Source: Prevotella sp.
GTDB taxonomy: Bacteria; Bacteroidota; Bacteroidia; Bacteroidales; Bacteroidaceae
Direction of reading: 5' to 3'
Length of the DNA stretch: 35,837 nucleotides
NCBI GenBank assembly: GCA_022769825.1
Contig: JALEJI010000048.1
Coordinates: 1 to 35,837 of the forward strand
Shown: one piece after another, positions 17,352 to 25,187 of the stretch
Layout of the letters: every line of letters starts with the position of its first letter
How positions within the stretch are numbered: position 1 is the first letter of the stretch
Notes under the pieces: generated by a model
What the model saw: the letters and a program-made list of their open reading frames with translations, nothing else
Databases searched by the model: none
Told to the model about the DNA's origin: nothing
Position numbers and translations under genes: made by a program

Positions 17352-17735
17352 TGTAAAATATTATTGCCAAAATTTAACACTTGGGAACAGGTGCTTTTAG
17401 AGCGGAAAAATGGCTTGGAGGTGCCCCTTTGCTACACCGCAGGCGGCTTTTTGACCAGATTTTGTTGCCATAGTAGCCAAATGACGTCGCCGTTACACTG
17501 AAACGGCGACGCGATTACGGTGTAACGGCAACGCGATTGCACCGTAACGGCGACGCGATTACAGTGTAACGGCGACGCTATTTTAGCGCAAAAACAACGC
17601 TTGGGAACCGTAAAACTTATAACGTGTTGATATCCAATAATTTATCAAAACAGCCTGTAATCGCGTCATTTCCAACAAAGAGACAGCTCGATTGAAAAAA
17701 ATCGATTCTCAGAAGACCTTTTGTAAAATATTATT
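17352..17735. repeat. 14-bp direct repeats bracketing the tandem array
   Basis: TGTAAAATATTATT occurs at 17352-17365 and 17722-17735, each followed by a similar AT-rich tail containing CAAA. The copies are 370 bp apart and enclose the 22-bp array. They may mark the edges of a small non-coding repeat element. Confidence 0.45.
17485..17577. repeat. 22-bp tandem repeat with inverted flanking arm
   Basis: Units start at 17501, 17523 and 17545, each 22 bp (about two helical turns), with a partial fourth from 17567. The core is TAACGGCGACGCGATTAC with few substitutions. The 16 bases at 17485-17500 are the perfect reverse complement of 17562-17577, so the array can fold into a long hairpin or cruciform. 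A further 13-bp inverted copy (CTGTAATCGCGTC) lies at 17655-17667. Confidence 0.8.
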
Positions 17736-17771
17736 ATCAAATTAAATTGATGTCATTTGGCGCATTGCGCC

Positions 17772-18170
17772 TTATCTCATATACCACACCTTGTCCACCT
17801 CCACCATGGGCACGACGACTTGTTCTTTTTTGCCATCGCCATAGGTGAACGTGAGGAAAGCGTTGGCGACATGCTTGGCGGTGTCGGCACGGCCATCGGT
17901 CACCGACACCAGCTTTATGCCTTTATGGTCTTTTTCCTGTTGCGCCACGAACATCTTGGCATTGGCTATGAGCTGCTGACGAAGGCTCTCGGGCATGCGC
18001 GTGGGTTGGTAGCGTCCATCCACGAAACTGCCATAGTCGCCTTTCAGCAACTGGTCATAATACATCTTTGCGGCCTGCGACGCCAACAATGCGGCATCGG
18101 GACCCGAAGGCTTGCCGGAACAAGCGACAAGAAGCGGGAACAGCAGGAAAAAGAAAAACTTGCGCATCAT
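17772..18170 (-). CDS. Small lipoprotein, possibly NTF2-like
   Basis: A 132-aa exported lipoprotein. The start [19 protein letters not shown] gives a lipobox LVAC with Cys17 as the acylation site. ATG 18170 was chosen because it forms an ATGA overlap with the der stop; a longer reading would put non-signal residues before the signal peptide. The mature part begins with an [18 protein letters not shown] helix segment and ends in strands [14 protein letters not shown], a layout like NTF2-fold lipoproteins (DUF4878-type), but I cannot assign a family firmly. Function is unknown. Coupling to der may be only positional. Confidence 0.75.
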   Translation of the reverse strand: MMRKFFFFLLFPLLVACSGKPSGPDAALLASQAAKMYYDQLLKGDYGSFVDGRYQPTRMPESLRQQLIANAKMFVAQQEKDHKGIKLVSVTDGRADTAKHVANAFLTFTYGDGKKEQVVVPMVEVDKVWYMR

Positions 18171-19480
18171 TTCTGACGGATGAACACATTGATTGGACAA
18201 CCGTGCATAGACCAGTTCTCACGAATCTTATTCTCCAAGAAGCGACGGTAAGGCTCCTTGATATACTGTGGCAGGTTGGCATAGAACACGAAAGATGGTA
18301 TCTGCGTGTTGGGCAACTGCGAGCAGTATTTTATCTTTATGAACTTACCCTTTGTCGATGGTGGCGGTGTCTGCTCTATGATAGGCAGCATCACCTCGTT
18401 GAGCTTGTTGGTGCCCACATGTGCCGTGCGGTTCTTGTAGACATCCACTGCCGTCTGAAGCACCTTGAAGATGCGCTGCTTCGTCAGTGCGGAGGCGAAG
18501 ATGACGGGGAAGTCGGTAAACGGCGCCATGCGGTTGTAAATGGCGTTCTTGAAAGTGTCGATGGCTTGCTGGCTCTTGTCCTCCACCAAGTCCCACTTGT
18601 TGACCACCACCACGAGGCTCTTGTTGTTTCGCTGAATGAGCTGGAAGATGTTCATGTCTTGCGCCTCGATGCCGCGAGTGGCGTCAATCATGAGGATGCA
18701 CACGTCGCTGTTTTCTATGGCACGAATGGAGCGCATCACGCTATAAAACTCCAGGTCTTCCGACACCTTGTTCTTTCGGCGTATGCCGGCGGTGTCGACG
18801 AGATAGAAGTCGAAGCCGAACTTATTGAATCGCGTGTATATGCTGTCGCGCGTGGTTCCGGCTATCTCCGTGACGATGTTGCGATCCTCGCCGAGGAAAG
18901 CGTTTACGATGCTGGACTTGCCCGCGTTAGGACGGCCCACGACGGCGAAACGCGGAAGCTCGTCCTCAAGGTCGTCCTTGTCGTCGGCAGGCAGCTTGGT
19001 GATTATCAGGTCGAGCAAGTCGCCCGTTCCGCCACCCGTGGCGGCGCTGATGCACTGAGGGTCACCCAAACCGAGCTTGTAGAACTCCGCGGACGCATAA
19101 GCCATGCCGCTGTTGTCTACCTTGTTGGCCACCAATATCACGGGCAACTTGGCGCGGCGCAGGATCTTGGCCACGTCCTCATCCCAGTCGGTCACGCCTG
19201 TCTCAATATCCACGAGAAAAAGCACGAGGTCGGCCTCATCTGATGCCACAAGCACCTGCTTGCGTATGGCGTCCTCGAATATGTCGTCTGACTTGACCAC
19301 CCAACCGCCAGTGTCTACCACGGAAAACTCGCGGCCGCTCCATGAGCACTTGCCATACTGACGGTCACGAGTGGTGCCGGCCACGTCGCTCACGATGGCG
19401 CGACGACTTTGTGTGAGACGGTTGAAAAGTGTGGACTTACCCACGTTGGGGCGTCCGACAATAGCTACTAAATTTGCCAT
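18167..19480 (-). CDS. der: Ribosome-assembly GTPase Der (EngA)
   Basis: A double GTPase needed for 50S subunit maturation. It has two tandem G domains, each with a full set of motifs: G1 GRPNVGKST (about 9-17), DTGG and NKVD in the first; GRPNAGKSS (about 180-188), DTAGI and NKWD in the second. A KH-like C-terminal domain follows (about 350-437, ending [24 protein letters not shown]). The length of 437 aa is standard. It lies downstream of era with a 110-base gap lacking a promoter match, and overlaps the lipoprotein gene by 4 bp. Confidence 0.97.
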   Translation of the reverse strand: MANLVAIVGRPNVGKSTLFNRLTQSRRAIVSDVAGTTRDRQYGKCSWSGREFSVVDTGGWVVKSDDIFEDAIRKQVLVASDEADLVLFLVDIETGVTDWDEDVAKILRRAKLPVILVANKVDNSGMAYASAEFYKLGLGDPQCISAATGGGTGDLLDLIITKLPADDKDDLEDELPRFAVVGRPNAGKSSIVNAFLGEDRNIVTEIAGTTRDSIYTRFNKFGFDFYLVDTAGIRRKNKVSEDLEFYSVMRSIRAIENSDVCILMIDATRGIEAQDMNIFQLIQRNNKSLVVVVNKWDLVEDKSQQAIDTFKNAIYNRMAPFTDFPVIFASALTKQRIFKVLQTAVDVYKNRTAHVGTNKLNEVMLPIIEQTPPPSTKGKFIKIKYCSQLPNTQIPSFVFYANLPQYIKEPYRRFLENKIRENWSMHGCPINVFIRQK

Positions 19481-19590
19481 TCTGAATTGTTTGATTTCTG
19501 AAGTTTAACATTCTTCGGCCCTCGCCTCTTGCGAGAGTGCGCCCTGCCTTGCAGTCAGGGGAGAAAAACATTGATTAATGTACACAATCC

Positions 19591-20484
19591 TTATTGCGGA
19601 TTGTAACCGAAATTGTCGAGTTCACGCTCTGAGTTGCGCCAATCCTTGTCTACCTTGACGAAGATGTCGAGATAAACCGACTTGCCAAAGAATCGCTCAA
19701 GGCCCTTGCGCGCCTCGGTGGACACCTTTTTCAGCGCCACGCCTTGATGGCCTATGATGATGCCTTTCTGGGAGTCGCGCTCCACGTAAATCACCGCGTT
19801 GATGTGGATGTGGTGTTCGTCTTCCTTGAATCGCTCCACCACGACCTCCACGGAATAGGGCACCTCCTTGTCGTAGTAGCGCAATATCTTCTCACGGATA
19901 ATCTCCGAGACGAAGAACCTCGCGGGCTTGTCGGTGAGCTGGTCTTTAGAGAAATAAGCCGAGCTTTCAGGAAGCAGCTCCTTGATGCGCTTCATGAGCA
20001 TGTCAACGCCAAACTTGTTGGAAGCTGACAGGGGCAGAATCTCCGCGTTGGGGAGCAGCGAATGCCACTTCTCCACTATCTCGCCAAGACGCTCTGTCGA
20101 CTTCGCGCCCTGTAGCTCGTCTATCTTGTTGACAAGCACCAAGACGGGAATTCTCATCTCCCGCACCTTCTCCACGAAGTCGAGGTTCTTTTCCGGGTTC
20201 TCCACGACATCAGTGACATAGAGCAGGATGTCGGCGTCGGCAAGAGCCGACTCAGAGAACTGCAACATGTATTCCTGCATCTTGTAGTTGGGCTTCAGCA
20301 CGCCCGGAGTGTCGGAAAAGACTATCTGGCAGTCGTCGGTGTTGACGATGCCCATGATGCGATGACGAGTGGTCTGTGCCTTGAACGTGGCGATGCTGAT
20401 GCGCTCGCCAACGAGTTGGTTCATCAGCGTAGACTTGCCCACATTGGGGTTGCCTACAATATTTACGAAACCGGCCTTATGCAT
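19591..20484 (-). CDS. era: Ribosome-assembly GTPase Era
   Basis: A GTPase that binds the 3' end of 16S rRNA and promotes 30S maturation. The G1 motif GNPNVGKST is at about 11-19, G2 QTTRH, G3 DTPG and G4 NKID. The C-terminal KH domain carries the RNA-binding GIIIGHQG loop (the usual form is GxxIGxxG). The length of 297 aa is typical. A TAACTTTG promoter lies 39 bases upstream, beyond the strong fabH terminator. The 110-base gap to der holds small GC-rich inverted repeats but no U-tract, so era and der are probably one transcript. Confidence 0.97.
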   Translation of the reverse strand: MHKAGFVNIVGNPNVGKSTLMNQLVGERISIATFKAQTTRHRIMGIVNTDDCQIVFSDTPGVLKPNYKMQEYMLQFSESALADADILLYVTDVVENPEKNLDFVEKVREMRIPVLVLVNKIDELQGAKSTERLGEIVEKWHSLLPNAEILPLSASNKFGVDMLMKRIKELLPESSAYFSKDQLTDKPARFFVSEIIREKILRYYDKEVPYSVEVVVERFKEDEHHIHINAVIYVERDSQKGIIIGHQGVALKKVSTEARKGLERFFGKSVYLDIFVKVDKDWRNSERELDNFGYNPQ

Positions 20485-20522
20485 TGAAAAAGAATTCTAT
20501 TTCATTGAGTGTAACACTGTTG

Positions 20523-20530
20523 CAAAGTTA
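20523..20530 (-). promoter_or_regulatory. -7 element of the era-der promoter
   Basis: TAACTTTG on the minus strand, followed by GC, matches TAnnTTTG. It sits between the fabH terminator and era, giving a leader of about 30 nt. Confidence 0.65.
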
Positions 20531-20580
20531 GCCATTTTTCATCATAAACTCTCCTAAAAGCCGGAAAATATGTTGTAGAA

Positions 20581-20638
20581 ATAAAATATCAAGCGCGTTT
20601 TTCCTGCCGCAACGGCAAGAAAAACGCGCTTGATATTT
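20581..20638 (-). terminator. Strong rho-independent terminator after fabH
   Basis: Positions 20584-20638 form a 26-bp stem with a 3-nt loop. The only imperfection is C-A on the plus strand but a G-U pair in the minus transcript, consistent with selection on the minus strand. The stem ends in A-T pairs giving a short U-run. Confidence 0.9.
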
Positions 20639-20655
20639 AAGATGCGATATAAACG

Positions 20656-21678
20656 TTACTTTGCGTCGGTTCCCGCGGAAGCACCGTCGTAACCCCACTT
20701 GTAATAGATGGCACCATGAACGAAACCTGCTCCGAAGGCTGTGAAGATGATATTGTCACCCTTCTTGAAGTTGGCCTCGTTGTCCCAAAGTGCCAATGGT
20801 ATCGTGGCGGACGAGGTATTGCCATAGTGATCAATGTTGATAACCACCTTGTCGAGAGGCAAGTTGGCTCTCTTTGCCACCGCGTCTATGATGCGGAGGT
20901 TGGCCTCGTGTGGGATAATCCAATTGAGGTTGGTGTTGTCCAGCCCATTGCGCTGCATCACCTCTGCCACGTCGTCGCTCATGTAAGTCACCGCGTGGCG
21001 GAACACCGTGCGGCCTTCTTGATAGACGTAGTGCAGACGATTGTCAATGGTGAAATGGGACGCCGGGCATACCGAGCCTCCAGCTTTCATGTGAAGGAAA
21101 GGCAAGCCCTTGCCATCGGTAAGGAGCATGGAGTCTTGGAAACCCACACCTTCCTCCTCAGTAGCCTCAACGAGCACGGCACCCGCGCCGTCGCCGAAAA
21201 GGACACACGTCTGGCGGTCTGTCCAGTCAACGACCGACGACATCTTCTCCGCGGAGCAAACTATCACTTTCTTGTAGCGTCCCGACTGTATCATCGACGA
21301 CGCGGTGTCGAGGGCGTAAATGAATCCGCAACAAGCGCACGACATGTCGAACGCGAAAGCGTTTTTCAGTCCGAGCTTGCCGACGACGATGCTTGCCGTT
21401 GACGGGAAAGGATAGTCAGGAGTCGTCGTTGAGACGATAAGGGCATCTATGGAATCGGGATCCGCACCTGTCTTCTTCAGCAACTGCTTGCAGGCCTTGC
21501 GGGCCATGTAGCTGGCGCCAAGGCCTTCCTCGGTGAGAATGCGACGCTCCCTGATGCCTACACGCGTTCTGATCCACTCGTCGCTGGTGTCCACCATGCG
21601 CGACAGCTCCTCGTTGGTGAGGATGTAGTCGGGCACATAGCCACCAACGCCCGTAATCACTGCGTTGACCTTAGCCAT
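20656..21678 (-). CDS. fabH: 3-oxoacyl-[ACP] synthase III
   Basis: Initiates type II fatty acid synthesis by condensing an acyl-CoA with malonyl-ACP. The catalytic triad is in place: Cys116 in the CACCGF segment, His257 in IPHEANLRI and Asn287 in HYGNTSS. The closing glycine-rich motif FGAGFVHGAIYYKW is present. The length of 340 aa is normal. The start ATG overlaps the rpmF stop (TAATG), indicating coupling in the yceD-rpmF-fabH cluster, an arrangement shared by many bacteria. Confidence 0.96.
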   Translation of the reverse strand: MAKVNAVITGVGGYVPDYILTNEELSRMVDTSDEWIRTRVGIRERRILTEEGLGASYMARKACKQLLKKTGADPDSIDALIVSTTTPDYPFPSTASIVVGKLGLKNAFAFDMSCACCGFIYALDTASSMIQSGRYKKVIVCSAEKMSSVVDWTDRQTCVLFGDGAGAVLVEATEEEGVGFQDSMLLTDGKGLPFLHMKAGGSVCPASHFTIDNRLHYVYQEGRTVFRHAVTYMSDDVAEVMQRNGLDNTNLNWIIPHEANLRIIDAVAKRANLPLDKVVINIDHYGNTSSATIPLALWDNEANFKKGDNIIFTAFGAGFVHGAIYYKWGYDGASAGTDAK

Positions 21679-21863
21679 TACTCAGCGGCCTCTTTGACGA
21701 TAGCGACCTTGCCACGATAGTAGCCGCAAGTTGGGCATACCGTGTGGTAAACATAGTAAGCGCCACAGTTAGGGCATACGGCCAGCGTGGGAGCTACGGC
21801 CTTATCGTGAGTTCTACGCTTAAGTGTACGAGTCTTTGACTGTCTTCTTTTTGGATGTGCCAT
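21678..21863 (-). CDS. rpmF: 50S ribosomal protein L32
   Basis: A 61-aa basic ribosomal protein. It starts MAHPKRRQSKTRTLKRRTHD, the conserved L32 N-terminus, and carries four cysteines (30, 33, 43, 46) in two CxxC pairs suited to bind zinc. It lies 14 bases after the DUF177 gene and its stop overlaps the fabH start by one base. Confidence 0.97.
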   Translation of the reverse strand: MAHPKRRQSKTRTLKRRTHDKAVAPTLAVCPNCGAYYVYHTVCPTCGYYRGKVAIVKEAAE

Positions 21864-21877
21864 TTTGAGTATTAATT

Positions 21878-22405
21878 TTAATTATTGATTTTTATTTGCG
21901 AGAGGGCAGCCCATCGCGAGTCCACAGGTTTCTCGTCGTCACCATCACCGCTTCGGGCGGCTGAATGTTCTTCAAGAATCTTCATCATGGCAGGATTGCA
22001 TTTTCCAGGTGCATGCACATGCCTGAGTGGTACGGCGAGTTCTACAAACTGATAGATGAGCCACGAGGTGTCGAGCATTCCTTCTTTCTCAGGCACCGTG
22101 ATGATATCATCATCCTCCGAGTATTCTTCTCCAAACTTTGCCACGAGGTGCTGGTCGCTGACGATGGGTTGGTCCATGTCGTCGAGACAACGGTCGCAAG
22201 GCACCGTGACAAAGCCTTCAACGTGGAAGTCGAGGTTAAAATAGTCATCAGTGCGGTCAACGTCTATGGACACGCTGACATTGCCTTGCTTGATTTCGCC
22301 CTCTTCGAGCGACTCAAACCAGGCATCACCGAGATTGAAGCGGAACGTGCTCACGCCCTCACTCAAATCCTTCAAATCTATCTTAAGTTCCTCTAAACTA
22401 CACAT
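21878..22405 (-). CDS. yceD: YceD/DUF177 family protein (23S rRNA accumulation)
   Basis: A 175-aa member of the DUF177 family, whose E. coli member YceD affects 23S rRNA accumulation and is encoded next to rpmF, as here. Two cysteines in VPCDRCLDD (about residues 90-98) match the family CxRC motif, and an acidic region (EEYSEDDDI) follows. I chose ATG 22405 (MCSLEELKIDLKDLSEG). A longer frame from 22450 would run through the promoter. With the TAACTTTG box ending at 22414, the transcript would start only a few bases before the ATG, so the mRNA may be nearly leaderless. Confidence 0.88.
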   Translation of the reverse strand: MCSLEELKIDLKDLSEGVSTFRFNLGDAWFESLEEGEIKQGNVSVSIDVDRTDDYFNLDFHVEGFVTVPCDRCLDDMDQPIVSDQHLVAKFGEEYSEDDDIITVPEKEGMLDTSWLIYQFVELAVPLRHVHAPGKCNPAMMKILEEHSAARSGDGDDEKPVDSRWAALSQIKINN

Positions 22406-22413
22406 TTGGTGTG

Positions 22414-22446
22414 CAAAGTTACTAATATTTTCCGATATAAGCCAAA
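22414..22446 (-). promoter_or_regulatory. Promoter of yceD-rpmF-fabH
   Basis: The minus strand reads TTTG (22443-22446), 21 bases, then TAACTTTG (22414-22421). Both boxes match the consensus. The box ends 8 bases before the ATG base at 22405, leaving almost no leader. Confidence 0.75.
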
Positions 22447-22485
22447 ACAACTCGCAATTTATTCACAAAGTTTTTTTATTTTCCC

Positions 22486-24666
22486 TCATTCGCTGACCAC
22501 GACGTCACGCTCGAATGAGGTTATGCCTGTTGGCGACACCACATCCATAAGCAGCCGGTATTTGCCCGGAGTGACTGTTGTCTTGGGATTCCCCTTTACC
22601 ACCGATAACCCAAACGGAGTATAGAAAATGCCTTTCGAGCGAACCTTCGACTTGTCCGCGCCACGCGTCGTCACTTTTATCGCGCCGTCCACAGCACCCC
22701 ATGTATAGGCGAGGGCCTGCCATGGCCGCAAGAGCTCCACGGTCTCAATCTCGTCGGCTGACATCTGAAGCACGTCTGCCTTTTGCTCATTCTCAACACG
22801 TGAGCCGTCAAGCAATATCACGAGGCCCTCGCTACTGGCGTTAAGTGTGGACATTCCCCTATTGCTGGATATTTGCCATGGATTTTTACTATTTTCGGGG
22901 TTATACCTTACCAAGACAGATGGTATTCCCCTAAGTATATCCACCAAATACAGGTAGTTGTATTGCTCTATCTTCTCTCTGCCAACATAATTGTAAGAGT
23001 AAAATTTCTCGGTCGACAAATGCTCGTCGCGTTTCACGCGCGCTTTCACCACGACATCGGGCAACTGCCCCCCTTGCATCATGCCGTTGACCGTGGCCTT
23101 CGATTCAGCATATTCCGATTGCCACAGCGAGTATTTCTCATGCGGCGACACAGAGGGATAGCTATCGTTGTGAAGGATGATTTTTGAGTCTACCGGTTTT
23201 GAGCGCTTGTCCATCGTCTGCAAGAAGAACGACGTACCATCGGCGAAGTCGTCCACGGCCATACGGAAACGTCCGTCCTTGTCAAGCGTGGTATCATAAA
23301 CGTTATTGCTCTCCGTGTTGTAAGCCACAAGCGATGCGCCTGACGCATTTGAGTAAACCGCGCTCACTTCGCCATGTATGGTCATGTTCATCTCTGGCAT
23401 ATAAACATACAAGGCTGTGTCCTTGGCTATAGCGTCGCGAATGGCAAAGCGGCTGAATTTTGCCGTGGAGAGCCAATCCTGCAAGTCAACCGACCTGTTC
23501 TTGGCATTCTCCTTGAAGAAATTATCGGGAAAAGGCAATGGGGAAGCGTAATCCGATTTATACTGCAACTCGCTTTCCGCAAACTGGTTCCAGCACTCAT
23601 TTTTTGTGGCGAAACGCGCGAACACGCTCTTGCCATCGCTTGAGCCGATGCGTTCAAGCCACGCGCCTATGCTGTCTGCGGCAATGGTATCGGGCAACGA
23701 CGGCAACTCCGTCATTCGGTATTTTGATGTCAAAGATGATTCTGACAACACATTCCCGACGCTGTCGGTCAAGAATACCGTGGTGACACCAAGTCGATTG
23801 CCAAGCGGCACGATACCCGATGGCCGGCCCTTACCTATCAACACGAGACCATTCGCCTTGTCGTACAAATACAGCCTGCTGGCGGGCAATGAACCATTGG
23901 CGTTGAGCACCTCAAACATCAATTTATTGCCATTGATGGCGCATTGCAGTTTCATCCTGTCTGGGTACGCTTGCGGAATTTCAAGCGATGTGGTCACGCC
24001 GTTGTCAGTCACAAACAACTTGTAATGCCTCGCGGCCAATGGCACGAACTTCAAATTGGCCAAACCCGATGTCCGGGTCTTACCCACGCACAGGGTGTCA
24101 CCCTTATCGTTGACAACTGAAAGTTTTACTCCGCTTATGGCTTTCCCCGAATAATCCGTGACAGAGGCAACAATGCCTTGCACCTGTCCCTCAACGAGGA
24201 ATCCTCCTTCGGGATATATCGAACATCTCAACACGCCATTTCCTTTCTCTCGTTTAGGGAAAGCCTCGCCTATAAGCACTGGCTGCAAGGCGAAGTTCTC
24301 CCCTGAAAAGTTGCGCATAAGGTTGGTATAAGCTCGCACGTAATAAACGCCTACGCTCACGACCGACACAGTGGGTATTCGAGCACGGAAACGTCCGTTC
24401 TCATCGCATCCCACCTTTTGCCGCACCATCACGGAATCTGAAGAATCAAGCAACTCTATATAAAGGTATCGGCTATAAGGACGGATGTTTCCGCTCGCCA
24501 AACACGTGACAATGCCATTCGCCTCTATCGTGTCGTTTGGTGCCCACTCCGTCTTGGCGACACCTAAGAATATCTGCTCTGAGCGGAAGTCATGAGGCAA
24601 CTGGGCTGCAAGGTTTGCAATCCAAAACAGACACAGCAAGAATGTACAGATGACTTTTAACCTCAT
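22486..24666 (-). CDS. Secreted multidomain protein with macroglobulin-like and TonB-receptor plug domains, no beta-barrel
   Basis: A 726-aa exported protein of unknown role. Residues 1-21 are a signal peptide ending LAAQ. Residues about 30-130 resemble a macroglobulin (MG2-like) strand domain (EWAPNDTIEANGIV, VGVYYVRAYTNLM). Further beta-rich domains follow, including a carboxypeptidase-regulatory-like fold (GFLVEGQVQGIVASVTDYSGKAI region). Residues about 560-670 look like a TonB-dependent receptor plug (DILRGIPSVLVRY, LVILLDGSRVEN, WGAVDGAIKVTTR). The protein stops about 55 residues later with no room for a 22-strand barrel. Similar plug-only proteins are common in Bacteroidota, with unknown mechanism. 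It follows the 87-aa secreted protein gene by 22 bases, so the two share a promoter. Confidence 0.75.
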   Translation of the reverse strand: MRLKVICTFLLCLFWIANLAAQLPHDFRSEQIFLGVAKTEWAPNDTIEANGIVTCLASGNIRPYSRYLYIELLDSSDSVMVRQKVGCDENGRFRARIPTVSVVSVGVYYVRAYTNLMRNFSGENFALQPVLIGEAFPKREKGNGVLRCSIYPEGGFLVEGQVQGIVASVTDYSGKAISGVKLSVVNDKGDTLCVGKTRTSGLANLKFVPLAARHYKLFVTDNGVTTSLEIPQAYPDRMKLQCAINGNKLMFEVLNANGSLPASRLYLYDKANGLVLIGKGRPSGIVPLGNRLGVTTVFLTDSVGNVLSESSLTSKYRMTELPSLPDTIAADSIGAWLERIGSSDGKSVFARFATKNECWNQFAESELQYKSDYASPLPFPDNFFKENAKNRSVDLQDWLSTAKFSRFAIRDAIAKDTALYVYMPEMNMTIHGEVSAVYSNASGASLVAYNTESNNVYDTTLDKDGRFRMAVDDFADGTSFFLQTMDKRSKPVDSKIILHNDSYPSVSPHEKYSLWQSEYAESKATVNGMMQGGQLPDVVVKARVKRDEHLSTEKFYSYNYVGREKIEQYNYLYLVDILRGIPSVLVRYNPENSKNPWQISSNRGMSTLNASSEGLVILLDGSRVENEQKADVLQMSADEIETVELLRPWQALAYTWGAVDGAIKVTTRGADKSKVRSKGIFYTPFGLSVVKGNPKTTVTPGKYRLLMDVVSPTGITSFERDVVVSE

Positions 24667-24688
24667 AATAACGCAGGAGTAAAGTTTC

Positions 24689-24952
24689 CTAATATTGATT
24701 CATGTTAATGGAAATACATATCTCATAATAGCATTGATTCCAACCCTCTTCTAAATAAGTGTCTTGCCATGTCGTGGTATTGACTTTTTCTTTCGGCATA
24801 GGAATTTCAAACTCATAGCGATTTGGCACATTGTCATCTAAATTCAATGTCAAACCAGCCAACGTACCTAAATAAGTAGGCCCAAATGGTCTCTGCGCCA
24901 TCACCGCACTTGTGCAGAAACATACAAGCAACAATAACAAATACTTTTTCAT
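24689..24952 (-). CDS. Small secreted protein, family not recognised
   Basis: An 87-aa ORF with a clear signal peptide (MKKYLLLLLVCFCTSAVMAQ, cut after MAQ). The 67-residue mature part contains two Cys near its end (QCYYEICISINMN), Tyr and Trp, and no known motif. Reasons to accept it: signal peptide, a consensus promoter just upstream, and tight spacing (22 bases) to the plug-domain gene. It could be a partner or substrate of that protein. No function can be assigned. Confidence 0.65.
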   Translation of the reverse strand: MKKYLLLLLVCFCTSAVMAQRPFGPTYLGTLAGLTLNLDDNVPNRYEFEIPMPKEKVNTTTWQDTYLEEGWNQCYYEICISINMNQY

Positions 24953-24981
24953 AAGGCTATGTTTTTTTGATAATTACTTCG

Positions 24982-25010
24982 CAAATGTAAGCAAAAAAAA
25001 CAATACCAAA
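24982..25010 (-). promoter_or_regulatory. Promoter of the small secreted protein / plug-domain operon
   Basis: The minus strand reads TTTG (25007-25010), 17 bases, then TACATTTG (24982-24989), 30 bases before the ATG at 24952. A second TACATTTG at 25041-25048 could be an alternative. Confidence 0.6.
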
Positions 25011-25100
25011 CAAGAGATCTGATGCTTGTTAACAATATTTCAAATGTAGTGTTAGCTGTTACCAATAATGGTTACATGAGAACATATTGTCTGACGCTCT

Positions 25101-25153
25101 AAAAAAGATCGGCTGACGTTCAACGGAGAATTCTCCTCCGCACGTCAGCCGAT
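25101..25153 (-). terminator. Terminator of the susC-susD operon
   Basis: In the minus transcript ATCGGCTGACGT pairs perfectly with ACGTCAGCCGAT (12 bp), enclosing an inner palindrome GGAGAATTCTCC, followed by CTTTTTT. It begins 35 bases after the susD stop. Confidence 0.88.
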
Positions 25154-25187
25154 GCGTATTAATGCTCTTTGTAATCAATCATTATGA

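Larger units (their letters stand above)
17284..17771. other. Gene-free convergent intergenic region with repeats
   Basis: This 488-base stretch lies between the converging ends of mlaF and the small lipoprotein gene. No ORF with coding character is seen. It holds a 22-bp tandem repeat with inverted arms (17485-17577 plus an arm at 17655-17667), a 14-bp direct repeat at 17352-17365 and 17722-17735, and two copies of CTTGGGAAC (near 17380 and 17602). A small palindrome GGCGC-ATT-GCGCC (17759-17771) abuts the lipoprotein stop but has no U-tract. No clear intrinsic terminator is visible for mlaF. Confidence 0.75.

Noticed and set aside
17485..17667. CRISPR array
   Set aside because: Units are contiguous 22-mers without unique spacers and no cas gene is in the window.
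25060..25085. Imperfect inverted repeat TGTTACCA-ATAA-TGGTTACA
   Set aside because: Mismatched, no gene-proximal position that makes an operator likely, and no second copy noticed.
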